From the NCBI RefSeq assembly GCF_000264295.1, contig NZ_AJXT01000004.1:434001-498000 (forward strand): a DNA stretch of 64,000 nucleotides, given 5' to 3'. Positions 1 through 10,524 of the stretch are shown piece by piece. Source of the stretch: Rhodanobacter spathiphylli B39 (GTDB lineage: Bacteria > Pseudomonadota > Gammaproteobacteria > Xanthomonadales > Rhodanobacteraceae). Position 1 is the stretch's first letter. Each line of letters begins with the position of its first letter. A model generated the notes under the pieces. The model was not told the origin of the DNA, did no database searches, and saw only the letters and a program-made list of their open reading frames with translations. The position numbers were made by a program, and so were the translations under genes.

Positions 1-174
1 GGTGAAGGCGGTGAAGCGGCGGGCGGAAAAGCGGCTGGCGGCCATCGAGCAGCGCATCGTCGAACTGCAGCGCGTGCGCGATGGACTGGCGCAACTGGTG
101 GCCTCGTGCCCCGGACACGGCAAGCCGGAACAGTGTCCGATCCTGCGCGCGCTGAGCGACGACGAGGTGGCAGC

Positions 175-178
<4 letters not shown>
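1..178 (+). CDS. MerR-family metal-responsive regulator, C-terminal fragment
   Basis: Only the last 58 codons are inside the window, in the frame whose first full codon is at base 2. They encode a basic, heptad-like helix (dimerisation helix) followed by [17 protein letters not shown], a Cys-rich tail ending in CPIL, as in CueR/ZntR-like MerR regulators where two cysteines bind the metal. The TGA stop overlaps the ATG of the copper ATPase gene (ATGA), so the two are almost certainly co-transcribed and translationally coupled. Inference: it senses Cu(I) or a similar soft metal and activates the ATPase. The DNA-binding half is outside the window, so the metal cannot be assigned firmly. Confidence 0.75.
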
Positions 179-2886
<2,708 letters not shown>

Positions 2887-2996
2887 GGCCTGCGTCGTGA
2901 CGATTGTCACCGGCGATGCTTGACGGTGGCGACTGTGGCCGGTGGCGGTGCCCGTTCGATCATGCTCCCGCACCACGGTGGTGCCGGAGAGCATCC

Positions 2997-3161
2997 ATGA
3001 ACGTCATTCCCGAAACCCGCGGCACGCTCGACAGATACCTGCCCCTGCTGCTCGGCCTGATGGCTGCGCTGTTTGTGGGCAGGGCGCTGAGGAAGACCCT
3101 GTGGAGCGCGTTCGCCCTGTACATGGCCTTGCACTACAGCGGCATTCGTCCGTTTGGCTGA
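2997..3161 (+). CDS. Small single-span membrane protein (unknown function)
   Basis: 54-residue ORF starting MNVIPETRG. A hydrophobic stretch (YLPLLLGLMAALFVG) is followed by a basic RALRK, as in a single transmembrane helix with a cytoplasmic positive flank, and the C-terminus is short. The ATG at 2997 has GGAG about seven bases upstream (in GCCGGAGAGC); a frame extension to 2904 has no such signal and low-quality sequence. It lies between copA and folC, about 110 bp after copA. I do not recognise the family. Codon use looks like that of the neighbours. It could be a genuine small protein or a chance ORF. Confidence 0.5.
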   Translation: MNVIPETRGTLDRYLPLLLGLMAALFVGRALRKTLWSAFALYMALHYSGIRPFG

Positions 3162-3236
3162 GCGTTGCCCTAGACTTCGTGCCTACCGTTCGCGCACCGG
3201 CGCGAACGCTGCCACTCCCCAGCACAAAGTCACCGC

Positions 3237-4535
3237 ATGAGCCGCACACTCGCCGAATGGCTGGCGTACCAGGAACGCGTCAACGTCCACAGCATCGAGC
3301 TGGGCCTCGAACGGGTCCGCGAGGTGTGGCAGCGGATGGGCGCACCGGCGCCGGCGCGACAGGTGATCACCGTCGCCGGCACCAATGGCAAGGGTTCCAC
3401 GGTGGCCTTGCTGGAGGCGATGCTGCGCGCTGCGGGCCGCCGCGTGGGGGCATTCACCTCGCCACACCTGCTGGCCTACAACGAGCGCGTGCGCATCGAC
3501 GGGGCGGATGCCGATGATGCGGTGCTGATCGCCTCGTTCGAGCGCATCGAGGCCGCGCGGGGCAGCATCCCGCTGACCTATTTCGAGTTCGGCACGCTGG
3601 CCGCGCTGGACCTGTTCGCGCGGGCCGGGCTCGACGTGGCCGTGCTGGAAGTGGGGCTGGGCGGACGGCTGGATGCGGTCAACATCATCGACGCCGACGC
3701 GGCGATCATCACCACGATCGACCTGGACCACATGGACTGGCTCGGCCCGGATCGCGACAGCATCGGCCGCGAGAAGGCCGGCATCGCGCGGGCCGGGCGC
3801 CCGGCGATCGTGGGCGAGCTGGACCCGCCAGCGGGTCTGCTCGCCGCACTGGAAGCCTGCGGCGCCCGGGTCGAGCGGGCCGGCATCGATTTCAGCGTCG
3901 AGCGCCATGCGGACGGCTGGCGCTGGCGCCACCGCGACGGCAGTGCGATGGAACTGCCCGATCCGGCCCTGTCCGCACCGGTGCAGTACGCGAACGCGGC
4001 GGCGGCGATTGCCGCGCTGCACGCGCTGGGCGACGAGAGGCTGACGCCCAGCGCGTTCTTCGCCGCGATCAGCGTGGGCCTGCACGAGGTGCGTGTGCCG
4101 GCGCGACTGCAGCTGATCAGCGGCGAGGTTCCGATCATGGTGGATGTCGGGCACAACCCGCAGGCCGCCCGCGCCCTGGCCGAATGGCTGGACGCGCGAC
4201 CGTCGAGCACAGTGCGTGCCGTCTACGGCGCGCTCGCCGACAAGGATGCCGCGGGGGTGATCGCGGCGCTCGGCGACCGTGTCGATCACTGGCACCTGGC
4301 CGGACTGGACCAGGACAGTCCGCGCGGCATGAGCGTCGACGCGCTGGGCACCATCCTGCGACAGACCCTGCCGCAGGCCTCGTGCACGACGCACCCCAAC
4401 GTGGCGGCGGCGTTGCAGGCGGCGCGTGCCGCCGCGAAAGCGGGCGACTGCATCCTCGCGTTCGGCTCGTTTTTCGTGGCCACGGCGGTGCTGGCTGAAC
4501 ACGCGGCCATGGCGGGCATCGTCGACGCCGGATGA
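3237..4535 (+). CDS. folC: Dihydrofolate synthase / folylpolyglutamate synthase
   Basis: 432 residues, the usual length. It joins L-glutamate to dihydropteroate and then to reduced folates, in the cytoplasm. The Mur-ligase-type P-loop VAGTNGKGST lies at residues 46-55. LGGRLDAVNIIDAD and ITTIDLDHMDWLG follow, with the C-terminal ligase domain marked by VDVGHNPQAA. It is the first gene of a folC-dedD-cvpA-purF run in the same order as E. coli, consistent with a purine/folate operon. A 9-bp hairpin (3187-3208) lies in its leader without a U tract. Confidence 0.97.
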   Translation: MSRTLAEWLAYQERVNVHSIELGLERVREVWQRMGAPAPARQVITVAGTNGKGSTVALLEAMLRAAGRRVGAFTSPHLLAYNERVRIDGADADDAVLIASFERIEAARGSIPLTYFEFGTLAALDLFARAGLDVAVLEVGLGGRLDAVNIIDADAAIITTIDLDHMDWLGPDRDSIGREKAGIARAGRPAIVGELDPPAGLLAALEACGARVERAGIDFSVERHADGWRWRHRDGSAMELPDPALSAPVQYANAAAAIAALHALGDERLTPSAFFAAISVGLHEVRVPARLQLISGEVPIMVDVGHNPQAARALAEWLDARPSSTVRAVYGALADKDAAGVIAALGDRVDHWHLAGLDQDSPRGMSVDALGTILRQTLPQASCTTHPNVAAALQAARAAAKAGDCILAFGSFFVATAVLAEHAAMAGIVDAG

Positions 4536-4552
4536 CCGTTGCCCGCGGCAGG

Positions 4553-4558
4553 TATAAT
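4553..4558 (+). promoter_or_regulatory. Possible -10 box upstream of dedD
   Basis: A perfect TATAAT lies 42 bases before the TTG start of the SPOR-protein gene, in the 64-bp gap after folC. No good -35 hexamer is visible 16-18 bases upstream, so this is only a candidate internal promoter. Confidence 0.3.
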
Positions 4559-4599
4559 CGCCGCGTTGTGCACTGCCTTTGCCGTCCTGGAGCGATAAC

Positions 4600-5613
4600 T
4601 TGAAAACACGCCTGCTGGGAGCCGCCGTCCTGATTGCCTTGGCGGTTCTGTTCGTGCCGATGTTCTTTTCCAGTACGCCGCCAGCCCCCGGTGGCGACCA
4701 GGCCGTCAGCTTGGCGATTCCACCGGCACCCGATCGCGACCTGCAGACCCGCACCATGAGCCTTGCGCCTGACGCCGCCAGTGCCTCGGGCACGGTCGCG
4801 CCACCCGCCGAAACGGTGACGCCCGGATCGGGCGACCGGCTGGCCACGGTGAATATCGGCTCCAGTCGTCCGCGCGATGTGGAGACCGATCCGCAGGCCG
4901 GCCAGGCGCCGCCGCCGACCACGGTGACGATCGGTTCGGGCGCGTCGCCCAGCCAGCCGGTGATTCCGCAGCGTAACAATCCGGTGACGACGACCCCGCC
5001 GGCGGCGAGCAAGCCGCCCGCCTCCGTCGAACCGGCCAAGCCGGTGGCGGCCACCCCGAAGCCCGCGCCGACACCTGCCGCGGTCGGTCGTGGCAACTAC
5101 ACGCTCAACCTCAGCGCCTACGCCAGCGCCGCCGGCGCGGCCAGCCTCGAACGCCGCGTGCGCGCCTTGGGCTATCCGGTCAGCGGCCAGGCGATCACCC
5201 AGGCCGGCAAGCCGCGCACCCTGGTCACCGCCGGACCGTTCGAGACGCGTGCCGCGGCCGAGGCGGCCCGGCTGAAGATCACCCAGTCGATCCCCGGCGT
5301 GCCGGCGCGGCTGGAACAGGACGCCAGTCGCGACAGCGCTCCGGCCAGCGCACCCGTGGCCCGCGAGTCCGCCAGGGCCGGCGGCTGGGCGGTCCAGCTG
5401 GCGGCGGTCAGCGCCCAGGCCGACGCGATCGCACTGCGCGACAAGCTGCGTGCGAACGGTTTCGACAGCTTCGTCGATTCGGTGCAGGCCAGCGGCAAGC
5501 AGTTGTGGCGCGTGCGTGCCGGTCCGCAGACCCAGCGCGCCGACGCGCAGCGCCTGCACGACCAGATCAAGGCGAAGCTGGGCATCGACGGCAACGTCGT
5601 CCCGGTGCCCTGA
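4600..5613 (+). CDS. dedD: DedD-like cell-division protein with two SPOR domains
   Basis: 337 residues. The short cytoplasmic start LKTRLLG leads into one transmembrane helix (AAVLIALAVLFVPMFF), then a long Pro/Ala/Thr-rich periplasmic linker, then two SPOR repeats (about 164-240 starting YTLNLSAYAS, and about 260-337 starting WAVQLAAVSA). SPOR domains bind denuded septal peptidoglycan. I place the start at TTG 4600 because GGAG sits seven bases upstream and the protein then begins directly at the membrane anchor; an in-frame TTG at 4579 lacks a ribosome site. E. coli DedD has one SPOR domain, so the duplication is notable. The position between folC and cvpA matches dedD. Confidence 0.87.
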   Translation: MKTRLLGAAVLIALAVLFVPMFFSSTPPAPGGDQAVSLAIPPAPDRDLQTRTMSLAPDAASASGTVAPPAETVTPGSGDRLATVNIGSSRPRDVETDPQAGQAPPPTTVTIGSGASPSQPVIPQRNNPVTTTPPAASKPPASVEPAKPVAATPKPAPTPAAVGRGNYTLNLSAYASAAGAASLERRVRALGYPVSGQAITQAGKPRTLVTAGPFETRAAAEAARLKITQSIPGVPARLEQDASRDSAPASAPVARESARAGGWAVQLAAVSAQADAIALRDKLRANGFDSFVDSVQASGKQLWRVRAGPQTQRADAQRLHDQIKAKLGIDGNVVPVP

Positions 5614-5637
5614 GTTCAGCGGCAAGCTGGCGAACCC

Positions 5638-6267
5638 ATGAACTGGACCGACTACATCATCCTTGGCGTGCTGGCCCTGTCCGTTCTGGTCGGTCTTTGG
5701 CGCGGGCTGGTTTCCGAGGTGCTGGCGCTGGTGATCTGGATCGCCGCGTTCTGGGTGGCGTGGAGTTTCGGCCCGGCGGTGGCCCGACATTTCGAGCACG
5801 TGATCGAGCTGCCTTCGGCGCGGATCATCGTGGGTTACGGCCTGTGCTTCGTCGCCGTGCTGATTCTGGGTGCGCTGCTGCGCTTCGTGATCAGCCGGCT
5901 GGTCGAAAGCACCGGACTGTCCGGTACCGACCGCCTGCTCGGCATGCTGTTCGGCCTGGTGCGTGGCGTGCTGCTGGTGACCCTGCTGGTGTTCCTGATC
6001 GGCTTCACCGCATTCACCCGCGACCCGTGGTGGCAGCAGTCCGTGCTGCTGCCGCAGTTCCAGCACGTGGCCGCATGGCTGGGCCAGCAGGTGCCGCCCG
6101 GCGTGCGCGACTACATCCATCCGCCAACCGTGCTCGATCGCCTGTCCGGCTTGCCCGCGACCCTGCCAGCCTCCATATCCGGCGCGTCACCCGCCCCGGC
6201 GGCGACCTCCATCCATCCGGCATCGCCGGCCGCAGCCAGCTCGGCCGCGCCGCCCCGGAATTTCTGA
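5638..6267 (+). CDS. cvpA: CvpA family inner-membrane protein
   Basis: 209 residues starting MNWTDYIILGVLALSVLVG. Four hydrophobic segments span roughly residues 5-25, 30-50, 65-85 and 100-125, with G-W-RGLVSEVLAL between the first two as in CvpA proteins. The Ala/Pro/Ser-rich C-terminal tail (after about residue 165) is low complexity. The family is linked to colicin V production and envelope stress; its biochemical role is unclear. It sits between dedD and purF, the conserved location, and ends 27 bp before purF. Confidence 0.93.
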   Translation: MNWTDYIILGVLALSVLVGLWRGLVSEVLALVIWIAAFWVAWSFGPAVARHFEHVIELPSARIIVGYGLCFVAVLILGALLRFVISRLVESTGLSGTDRLLGMLFGLVRGVLLVTLLVFLIGFTAFTRDPWWQQSVLLPQFQHVAAWLGQQVPPGVRDYIHPPTVLDRLSGLPATLPASISGASPAPAATSIHPASPAAASSAAPPRNF

Positions 6268-6294
6268 ACACATCTCCCGAAGCAGGCAACAACC

Positions 6295-7770
6295 ATGTGC
6301 GGAATCATCGGCATTGTCGGTACCACCGAAGTGGCATCGGCACTTTATGACGGACTGACGGTACTGCAGCACCGCGGCCAGGACGCTGCCGGCATCGCCA
6401 CCGTGGATGGCTCGCGGCTGCGCCTGCACAAGGGCAACGGCCTGGTCCGCGACGTGTTCGGGCAGAGCGCGATGGCGGGCCTGCGCGGGCGCATCGGCAT
6501 CGGTCACTGCCGTTACCCCACTGCCGGCTCGGAAGGTTCGTCCGAGGCGCAGCCGTTCTACGTGAATTCGCCCTACGGCATCGCGTTTGCCCACAACGGC
6601 AACCTGGTCAACACCGACGCGCTGCGCCGCGAGATGTTCGAGGGCGATCGCCGCCACATCAACACCGAATCCGACTCCGAGGTGCTGCTGAACGTGCTGG
6701 CGCACGAGCTGCAGATCCAGGATCGCATGGCGTTGACGCCGGACCACATCTTCAAGGCGGTGGCCGGCGTGCATGCGCGGGCCCGCGGCGGTTATGCCTG
6801 CATCGCGCTGCTGCTGGGCTACGGCCTGATCGCGTTCCGCGACCCCAACGGCATCCGCCCGCTGGTGCTGGGCGAGCGGGTCACCGGGGAAGGCCGTGAG
6901 TACGCGGTGGCCTCGGAGTCGGTGGCCCTGGACATCCTGGGCTTCAGGCGCATTCGCGACGTGGCGCCGGGCGAGGCGGTGATCATCACCGACGACGGCC
7001 AGTTGCACAGTCGCCGCTGCGCCGAGGGCGCGACGCATACGCCGTGCATCTTCGAATACGTGTACCTGGCGCGGCCCGACTCGATGATCGAGGACGTCTC
7101 GGTGTACAAGGCGCGCCTGCGCATGGGCGAGAAGCTGGCCGAGAAGATCCTGCGCCTGCGCCCGGATCACGGCATCGACGCGGTGATCCCGATTCCCGAC
7201 ACCGCGCGCACCGCGGCCAGCGCGCTGGCCGGCGCGCTCGGCGTGCCGTTCCGCGAGGGCTTCGTCAAGAACCGCTACATCGGCCGCACCTTCATCATGC
7301 CGGGGCAGGGCGAGCGGGTGAAATCGGTGCGCCGCAAGCTCAACGCGATCGACCTGGAGTTCCGCAAGAAGAACGTGCTGCTGGTGGATGACTCGATCGT
7401 GCGTGGCACGACCTCGAAGCAGATCATCCAGATGGCCCGCGACGCCGGCGCCAAGAACGTCTATTTCGCCTCCGCCGCGCCGCCGGTGCGTTACCCGAAC
7501 GTCTACGGCATCGACATGCCGTCCACCTCGGAGCTGGTCGCCGCCGGACACACGGAGCAGGAAGTGGAGCGGGTGCTGGGCGCCGACTGGCTGATCTACC
7601 AGGACCTGAAGGACCTGATCTGGGCGGTGCAGGACGGCAACGAGAACCTGCAGCAGTTCGACACCTCCTGCTTCTCTGGCGAGTACGTCACCGGCCTCGA
7701 CCAGCGTTACCTGGAGCAGATCGAGATGCTGCGCTCGGACGACGCCAAGGCGGCACGGCGCGTCGTCTGA
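6295..7770 (+). CDS. purF: Amidophosphoribosyltransferase
   Basis: 491 residues. It catalyses the first committed step of purine synthesis: PRPP plus glutamine gives phosphoribosylamine. Cys2 in MCGIIGIVG is the N-terminal nucleophile of the glutamine amidotransferase domain once Met is removed. [10 protein letters not shown]-like, HCRYPTAGS and FAHNGNLVN motifs follow. The phosphoribosyltransferase domain shows the PRPP loop [14 protein letters not shown] (about 360-373). The length and lack of a propeptide match the proteobacterial type. It ends the folC-dedD-cvpA-purF block; a DUF455 gene follows after 11 bp. Confidence 0.98.
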   Translation: MCGIIGIVGTTEVASALYDGLTVLQHRGQDAAGIATVDGSRLRLHKGNGLVRDVFGQSAMAGLRGRIGIGHCRYPTAGSEGSSEAQPFYVNSPYGIAFAHNGNLVNTDALRREMFEGDRRHINTESDSEVLLNVLAHELQIQDRMALTPDHIFKAVAGVHARARGGYACIALLLGYGLIAFRDPNGIRPLVLGERVTGEGREYAVASESVALDILGFRRIRDVAPGEAVIITDDGQLHSRRCAEGATHTPCIFEYVYLARPDSMIEDVSVYKARLRMGEKLAEKILRLRPDHGIDAVIPIPDTARTAASALAGALGVPFREGFVKNRYIGRTFIMPGQGERVKSVRRKLNAIDLEFRKKNVLLVDDSIVRGTTSKQIIQMARDAGAKNVYFASAAPPVRYPNVYGIDMPSTSELVAAGHTEQEVERVLGADWLIYQDLKDLIWAVQDGNENLQQFDTSCFSGEYVTGLDQRYLEQIEMLRSDDAKAARRVV

Positions 7771-7781
7771 ATCCGTGCCTC

Positions 7782-8594
7782 GTGACTGATCTCCACGCTG
7801 CTGCCAGGCGCTGCCTCGACGCCACCGACCCGGCCGAGAAGCTGCGCCTGACCCACGAGACCTGGCAAGCCTTTCTCGCCGGCGAGTTGCGTGCCGATCC
7901 CGACTCGCCGCCACCGGAGCCGATCGGCGCGCCCGGCCGCCCGGCGAAGCCGCAACTGGTCAATGCACGCCAGGTGCCGCAGCGCGGGCTGGGCAGCGCC
8001 GAAGGGCGGGCCGCGCTGGTGCATGCGGTGGCGCACATCGAGTTCAACGCGATCAACCTGGCTTGGGACGCGGTCTACCGCTATCGCGGCAAGCCCGCCG
8101 ACTATTACCGCGACTGGGCCAGTTGCGCCCATGACGAGGCCCGGCACTTCGCCATGCTTGCGGCACGGCTGGCCGAGCTGGGCCATGCCTACGGCGACTT
8201 CGACGCGCACGACGGCCTGTGGGCGATGGCCGAGAAGACCGCCGCGCACGATACCGCCCGGATGGCGCTGGTGCCCCGCGTACTGGAGGCGCGCGGACTG
8301 GACGTCACGCCCGGCATGATCGAGCGCCTGCGCAAGCTGGGCGACGAGCGCACCGCGGCGATTCTGGAAGTGATCCTGCGCGAGGAAGTGGCCCACGTCG
8401 CCGCCGGCACCCGCTGGTACCGGCACTGCTGCGAGCGCGACGGCGTCGATCCGATCGACACCTTTTTCGTCCTGCTGCGCGACTACATGGGTGCGACCCT
8501 GCGCGGCCCGTTCAACCGGCCGGCTCGGCTGGAGGCGGGCTTCCTGGAAGAGGAACTGGATCGCCTGGCGGCGCTGTCGCCGGTGCCGGGCTGA
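7782..8594 (+). CDS. DUF455 family ferritin-like protein
   Basis: 270 residues with a GTG start. Helical ferritin-like fold residues are visible: HIEFNAINLAWD (about 87-98), DEARHFAML (about 116-124) and EEVAHVAAG (about 206-214). Together they supply the Glu/His pairs expected for a di-metal site. This matches DUF455, found widely in proteobacteria and lacking an assigned reaction. It lies 11 bp after purF and probably shares its transcript, which ends at the terminator repeats downstream. The start is uncertain because no clear Shine-Dalgarno sequence precedes GTG 7782. Confidence 0.85.
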   Translation: MTDLHAAARRCLDATDPAEKLRLTHETWQAFLAGELRADPDSPPPEPIGAPGRPAKPQLVNARQVPQRGLGSAEGRAALVHAVAHIEFNAINLAWDAVYRYRGKPADYYRDWASCAHDEARHFAMLAARLAELGHAYGDFDAHDGLWAMAEKTAAHDTARMALVPRVLEARGLDVTPGMIERLRKLGDERTAAILEVILREEVAHVAAGTRWYRHCCERDGVDPIDTFFVLLRDYMGATLRGPFNRPARLEAGFLEEELDRLAALSPVPG

Positions 8595-8612
8595 CCGGGC
8601 CGGCGGAGAGGC

Positions 8613-8716
8613 AAATAAAAAAACCGGCCTGGGGCCGGCGGCGAGGCCAAATAAAAAAGCCGGCCTGAGGCCGGCGGCGAGGCCAAATAAAAAAGCCGGC
8701 CTGAGGCCGGCTTTTT
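8613..8716. terminator. Three tandem copies of a 36-bp terminator hairpin unit (bidirectional)
   Basis: Units start at 8613, 8649 and 8685. Each has an A-rich run (AAATAAAAAA) then GCCGGCCTGAGGCCGGC. The third copy ends in CTTTTTC, so the A-tract/hairpin/T-tract works as an intrinsic terminator on both strands. On the plus strand it ends the purF-DUF455 transcript. On the minus strand all three copies follow tRNA-Pro, each with a GC hairpin and TTTTTTATTT. Copy 1 differs slightly (ACCGGCCTGGGGCCGG). Confidence 0.88.
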
Positions 8717-8726
8717 CATCGAATTT

Positions 8727-8803
8727 TGGTCGGGGTGACAGGATTCGAACCTGCGACTTCTACGTCCCGAACGTAGCGCTCTACCAGGCTGAGCTACACC
8801 CCG
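8727..8803 (-). tRNA. tRNA-Pro (anticodon CGG)
   Basis: 77 nt on the minus strand with CCA encoded. The acceptor stem CGGGGTG/CACCCCG, D-arm GCTCAGCCTGGTAGAGC, anticodon loop TTCGGGA (CGG, reads CCG) and T-loop TTCGAAT all fold in the standard cloverleaf. Transcription runs straight into the triple terminator at 8716-8613. Confidence 0.97.
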
Positions 8804-8967
8804 TGGGAAGCCGCGTATCTTAATCGCGGATCGGGAGCTTGGCAACAGGTTTGCGCGATCGGCCTGGCCACGACGCTGGGGAAGGCTGCTGGCGTTCTGT
8901 TAATCTTGACGGCTGCCGTCGCGCGGCCCCGCGCGACGGAATGTCCACCCTGTCAGTAGAGGATTCC

Positions 8968-10356
8968 ATGGCGCTTACCCCGGCCCGCACCATGCCCGGC
9001 GTGCTCGAGCTGCTGCCGCTCGACCAGATCGCATTCCAGCGCATGCTCGACGTGATCCGCCGCAATTACGAGCGTTTCGGCTTCCTGGCCATCGAAACCC
9101 CGGTCATCGAGTTCTCCGACGTGCTGCTGACCAAGACCGGCGGCGAGACCGAGCGCCAGGTCTATTTCGTGCAGTCCACCGGCGCGCTCAACGCGGCCGG
9201 CAAGGTCGACGAAGGCATGCCGGAGCTGGCGCTGCGCTTCGACCTCACCGTGCCGTTGGCGCGTTACGTGGCCGAGCACGAGCGCGACCTGAGCTTCCCG
9301 TTCCGTCGCTACCAGATGCAGAAGGTGTACCGCGGCGAGCGGGCCCAGCGCGGGCGCTTCCGCGAGTTCTACCAGTGCGACATCGACGTGATCGGCAAGG
9401 ACGCGCTGTCGGTGCGCTATGACGCCGAGATTCCAGCGGTGATCCACAGCGTGTTCCGCGAGCTGGACATCGGCCCGTTCACCATCCACATGAACAACCG
9501 CAAGCTGATGCGCGGCTACTTCGAAAGCCTGGGCGTGCTCGACGCCGAGCAGCAGATGTTGGTGCTGCGCGAGGTGGACAAGCTGGACAAGCGCGGCGCC
9601 GACTACGTGCGCGACACGCTGACCGGCGCCGCCTTCGGCCTCGACGCCGAGGTGACGGCGAAGATCCTCGCCTTCGTGCAGGTGCGCTCCACCTCGCTGC
9701 AGGACGCGCTGGACAAGCTCGATGCGCTGGGCCCCGGCCCGGAGGCGATGGAGCAGGGCCGCGCCGAGCTGAAGGAGGTGCTGAACCTGATCCATGCGTT
9801 CGGCGTGCCCGAAAGCGCGTACGCGCTGAACCTGTCGATCGCCCGCGGCCTCGACTACTACACCGGCACGGTCTACGAAACGACATTGAACGATCACCCG
9901 CAGATCGGCTCGATCTGTTCCGGCGGTCGCTACGAGAACCTGGCCGGCCAGTACACCAAGTCGCACCTGCCCGGCGTGGGCATCTCGATCGGCCTGACCC
10001 GGTTGTACTGGCAGCTGCGCGACGCCGGCCTGATCGACACGGCCAAGAGCACGGTCGACGTGCTGGTGACCCAGATGGACGAAGCGCAGCTGCCCGCCTA
10101 CCTGGCGCTGGCCGGCGAACTGCGCGGCGCCGGCATCGCCACCGAGGTGGTGCTGGAAGGAGGCAAGCTGGGCAAGCAGTTCAAGTACGCCGACCGCGCC
10201 GGCATCCGCTTCGTGATCGTGCTGGGCGAAGACGAAATCGCCAAGGGCGTGGTCACGGTCAAGGACCTGCGCCGCGAGGACCAGTTTGAAGTGGCGCGCA
10301 GCGAGCTGATCAAGACGCTGCGCGTGGAGCTGGAGCAGGCCGCGGCGATGGGCTGA
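8968..10356 (+). CDS. hisS: Histidyl-tRNA synthetase
   Basis: 462 residues, class II synthetase that charges tRNA-His. Motif 1 region begins [11 protein letters not shown]; motif 2 is [19 protein letters not shown] with [22 protein letters not shown] is the histidine-binding signature; motif 3 is [13 protein letters not shown]. The anticodon-binding domain follows (VDVLVTQMD onwards). The start at 8968 is preferred over an in-frame ATG at 8839: AGAGGA lies upstream at 8957-8962, and [11 protein letters not shown] begins at the family N-terminus. It is slightly longer than E. coli HisS (424), as in the longer variant with DKLDKRG and [10 protein letters not shown] insertions. Confidence 0.95.
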   Translation: MALTPARTMPGVLELLPLDQIAFQRMLDVIRRNYERFGFLAIETPVIEFSDVLLTKTGGETERQVYFVQSTGALNAAGKVDEGMPELALRFDLTVPLARYVAEHERDLSFPFRRYQMQKVYRGERAQRGRFREFYQCDIDVIGKDALSVRYDAEIPAVIHSVFRELDIGPFTIHMNNRKLMRGYFESLGVLDAEQQMLVLREVDKLDKRGADYVRDTLTGAAFGLDAEVTAKILAFVQVRSTSLQDALDKLDALGPGPEAMEQGRAELKEVLNLIHAFGVPESAYALNLSIARGLDYYTGTVYETTLNDHPQIGSICSGGRYENLAGQYTKSHLPGVGISIGLTRLYWQLRDAGLIDTAKSTVDVLVTQMDEAQLPAYLALAGELRGAGIATEVVLEGGKLGKQFKYADRAGIRFVIVLGEDEIAKGVVTVKDLRREDQFEVARSELIKTLRVELEQAAAMG

Positions 10357-10477
10357 TGGCGCGGATGGTCTGAGGCAGGGCGTCGCCTCTCACCTCCCTC
10401 ATTGCCACGAAGACGGGAGGCGCTTCACGACAGCGAAGCTGGCAGTCCGACTTCACGTCGCGGCAAATTCACAATGG

Positions 10478-10497
10478 ATTTCCGCCTTCGCGGGAAT
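10478..10497. repeat. REP-like palindrome
   Basis: ATTTCCGC-CTTC-GCGGGAAT forms an 8-bp stem with one G-T pair and a 4-nt loop. It resembles the dispersed ATTCCCGC/GCGGGAAT palindromes common in beta- and gammaproteobacterial intergenic DNA. It lies in the 168-bp gap between hisS and the ammonia-lyase gene; the rest of that gap shows nothing clear. Confidence 0.55.
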
Positions 10498-10524
10498 GGC
10501 GCAACAAATGCGGAGCATTTTTCA

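Noticed and set aside
8613-8716. CRISPR-like short repeat array
   Set aside because: Units are directly adjacent with no unique spacers, each unit is a terminator hairpin, and there are no cas genes.
8839-8967. Longer N-terminus for hisS from ATG 8839
   Set aside because: The extension is not HisS-like, and ATG 8968 has a good ribosome-binding site at the family N-terminus.
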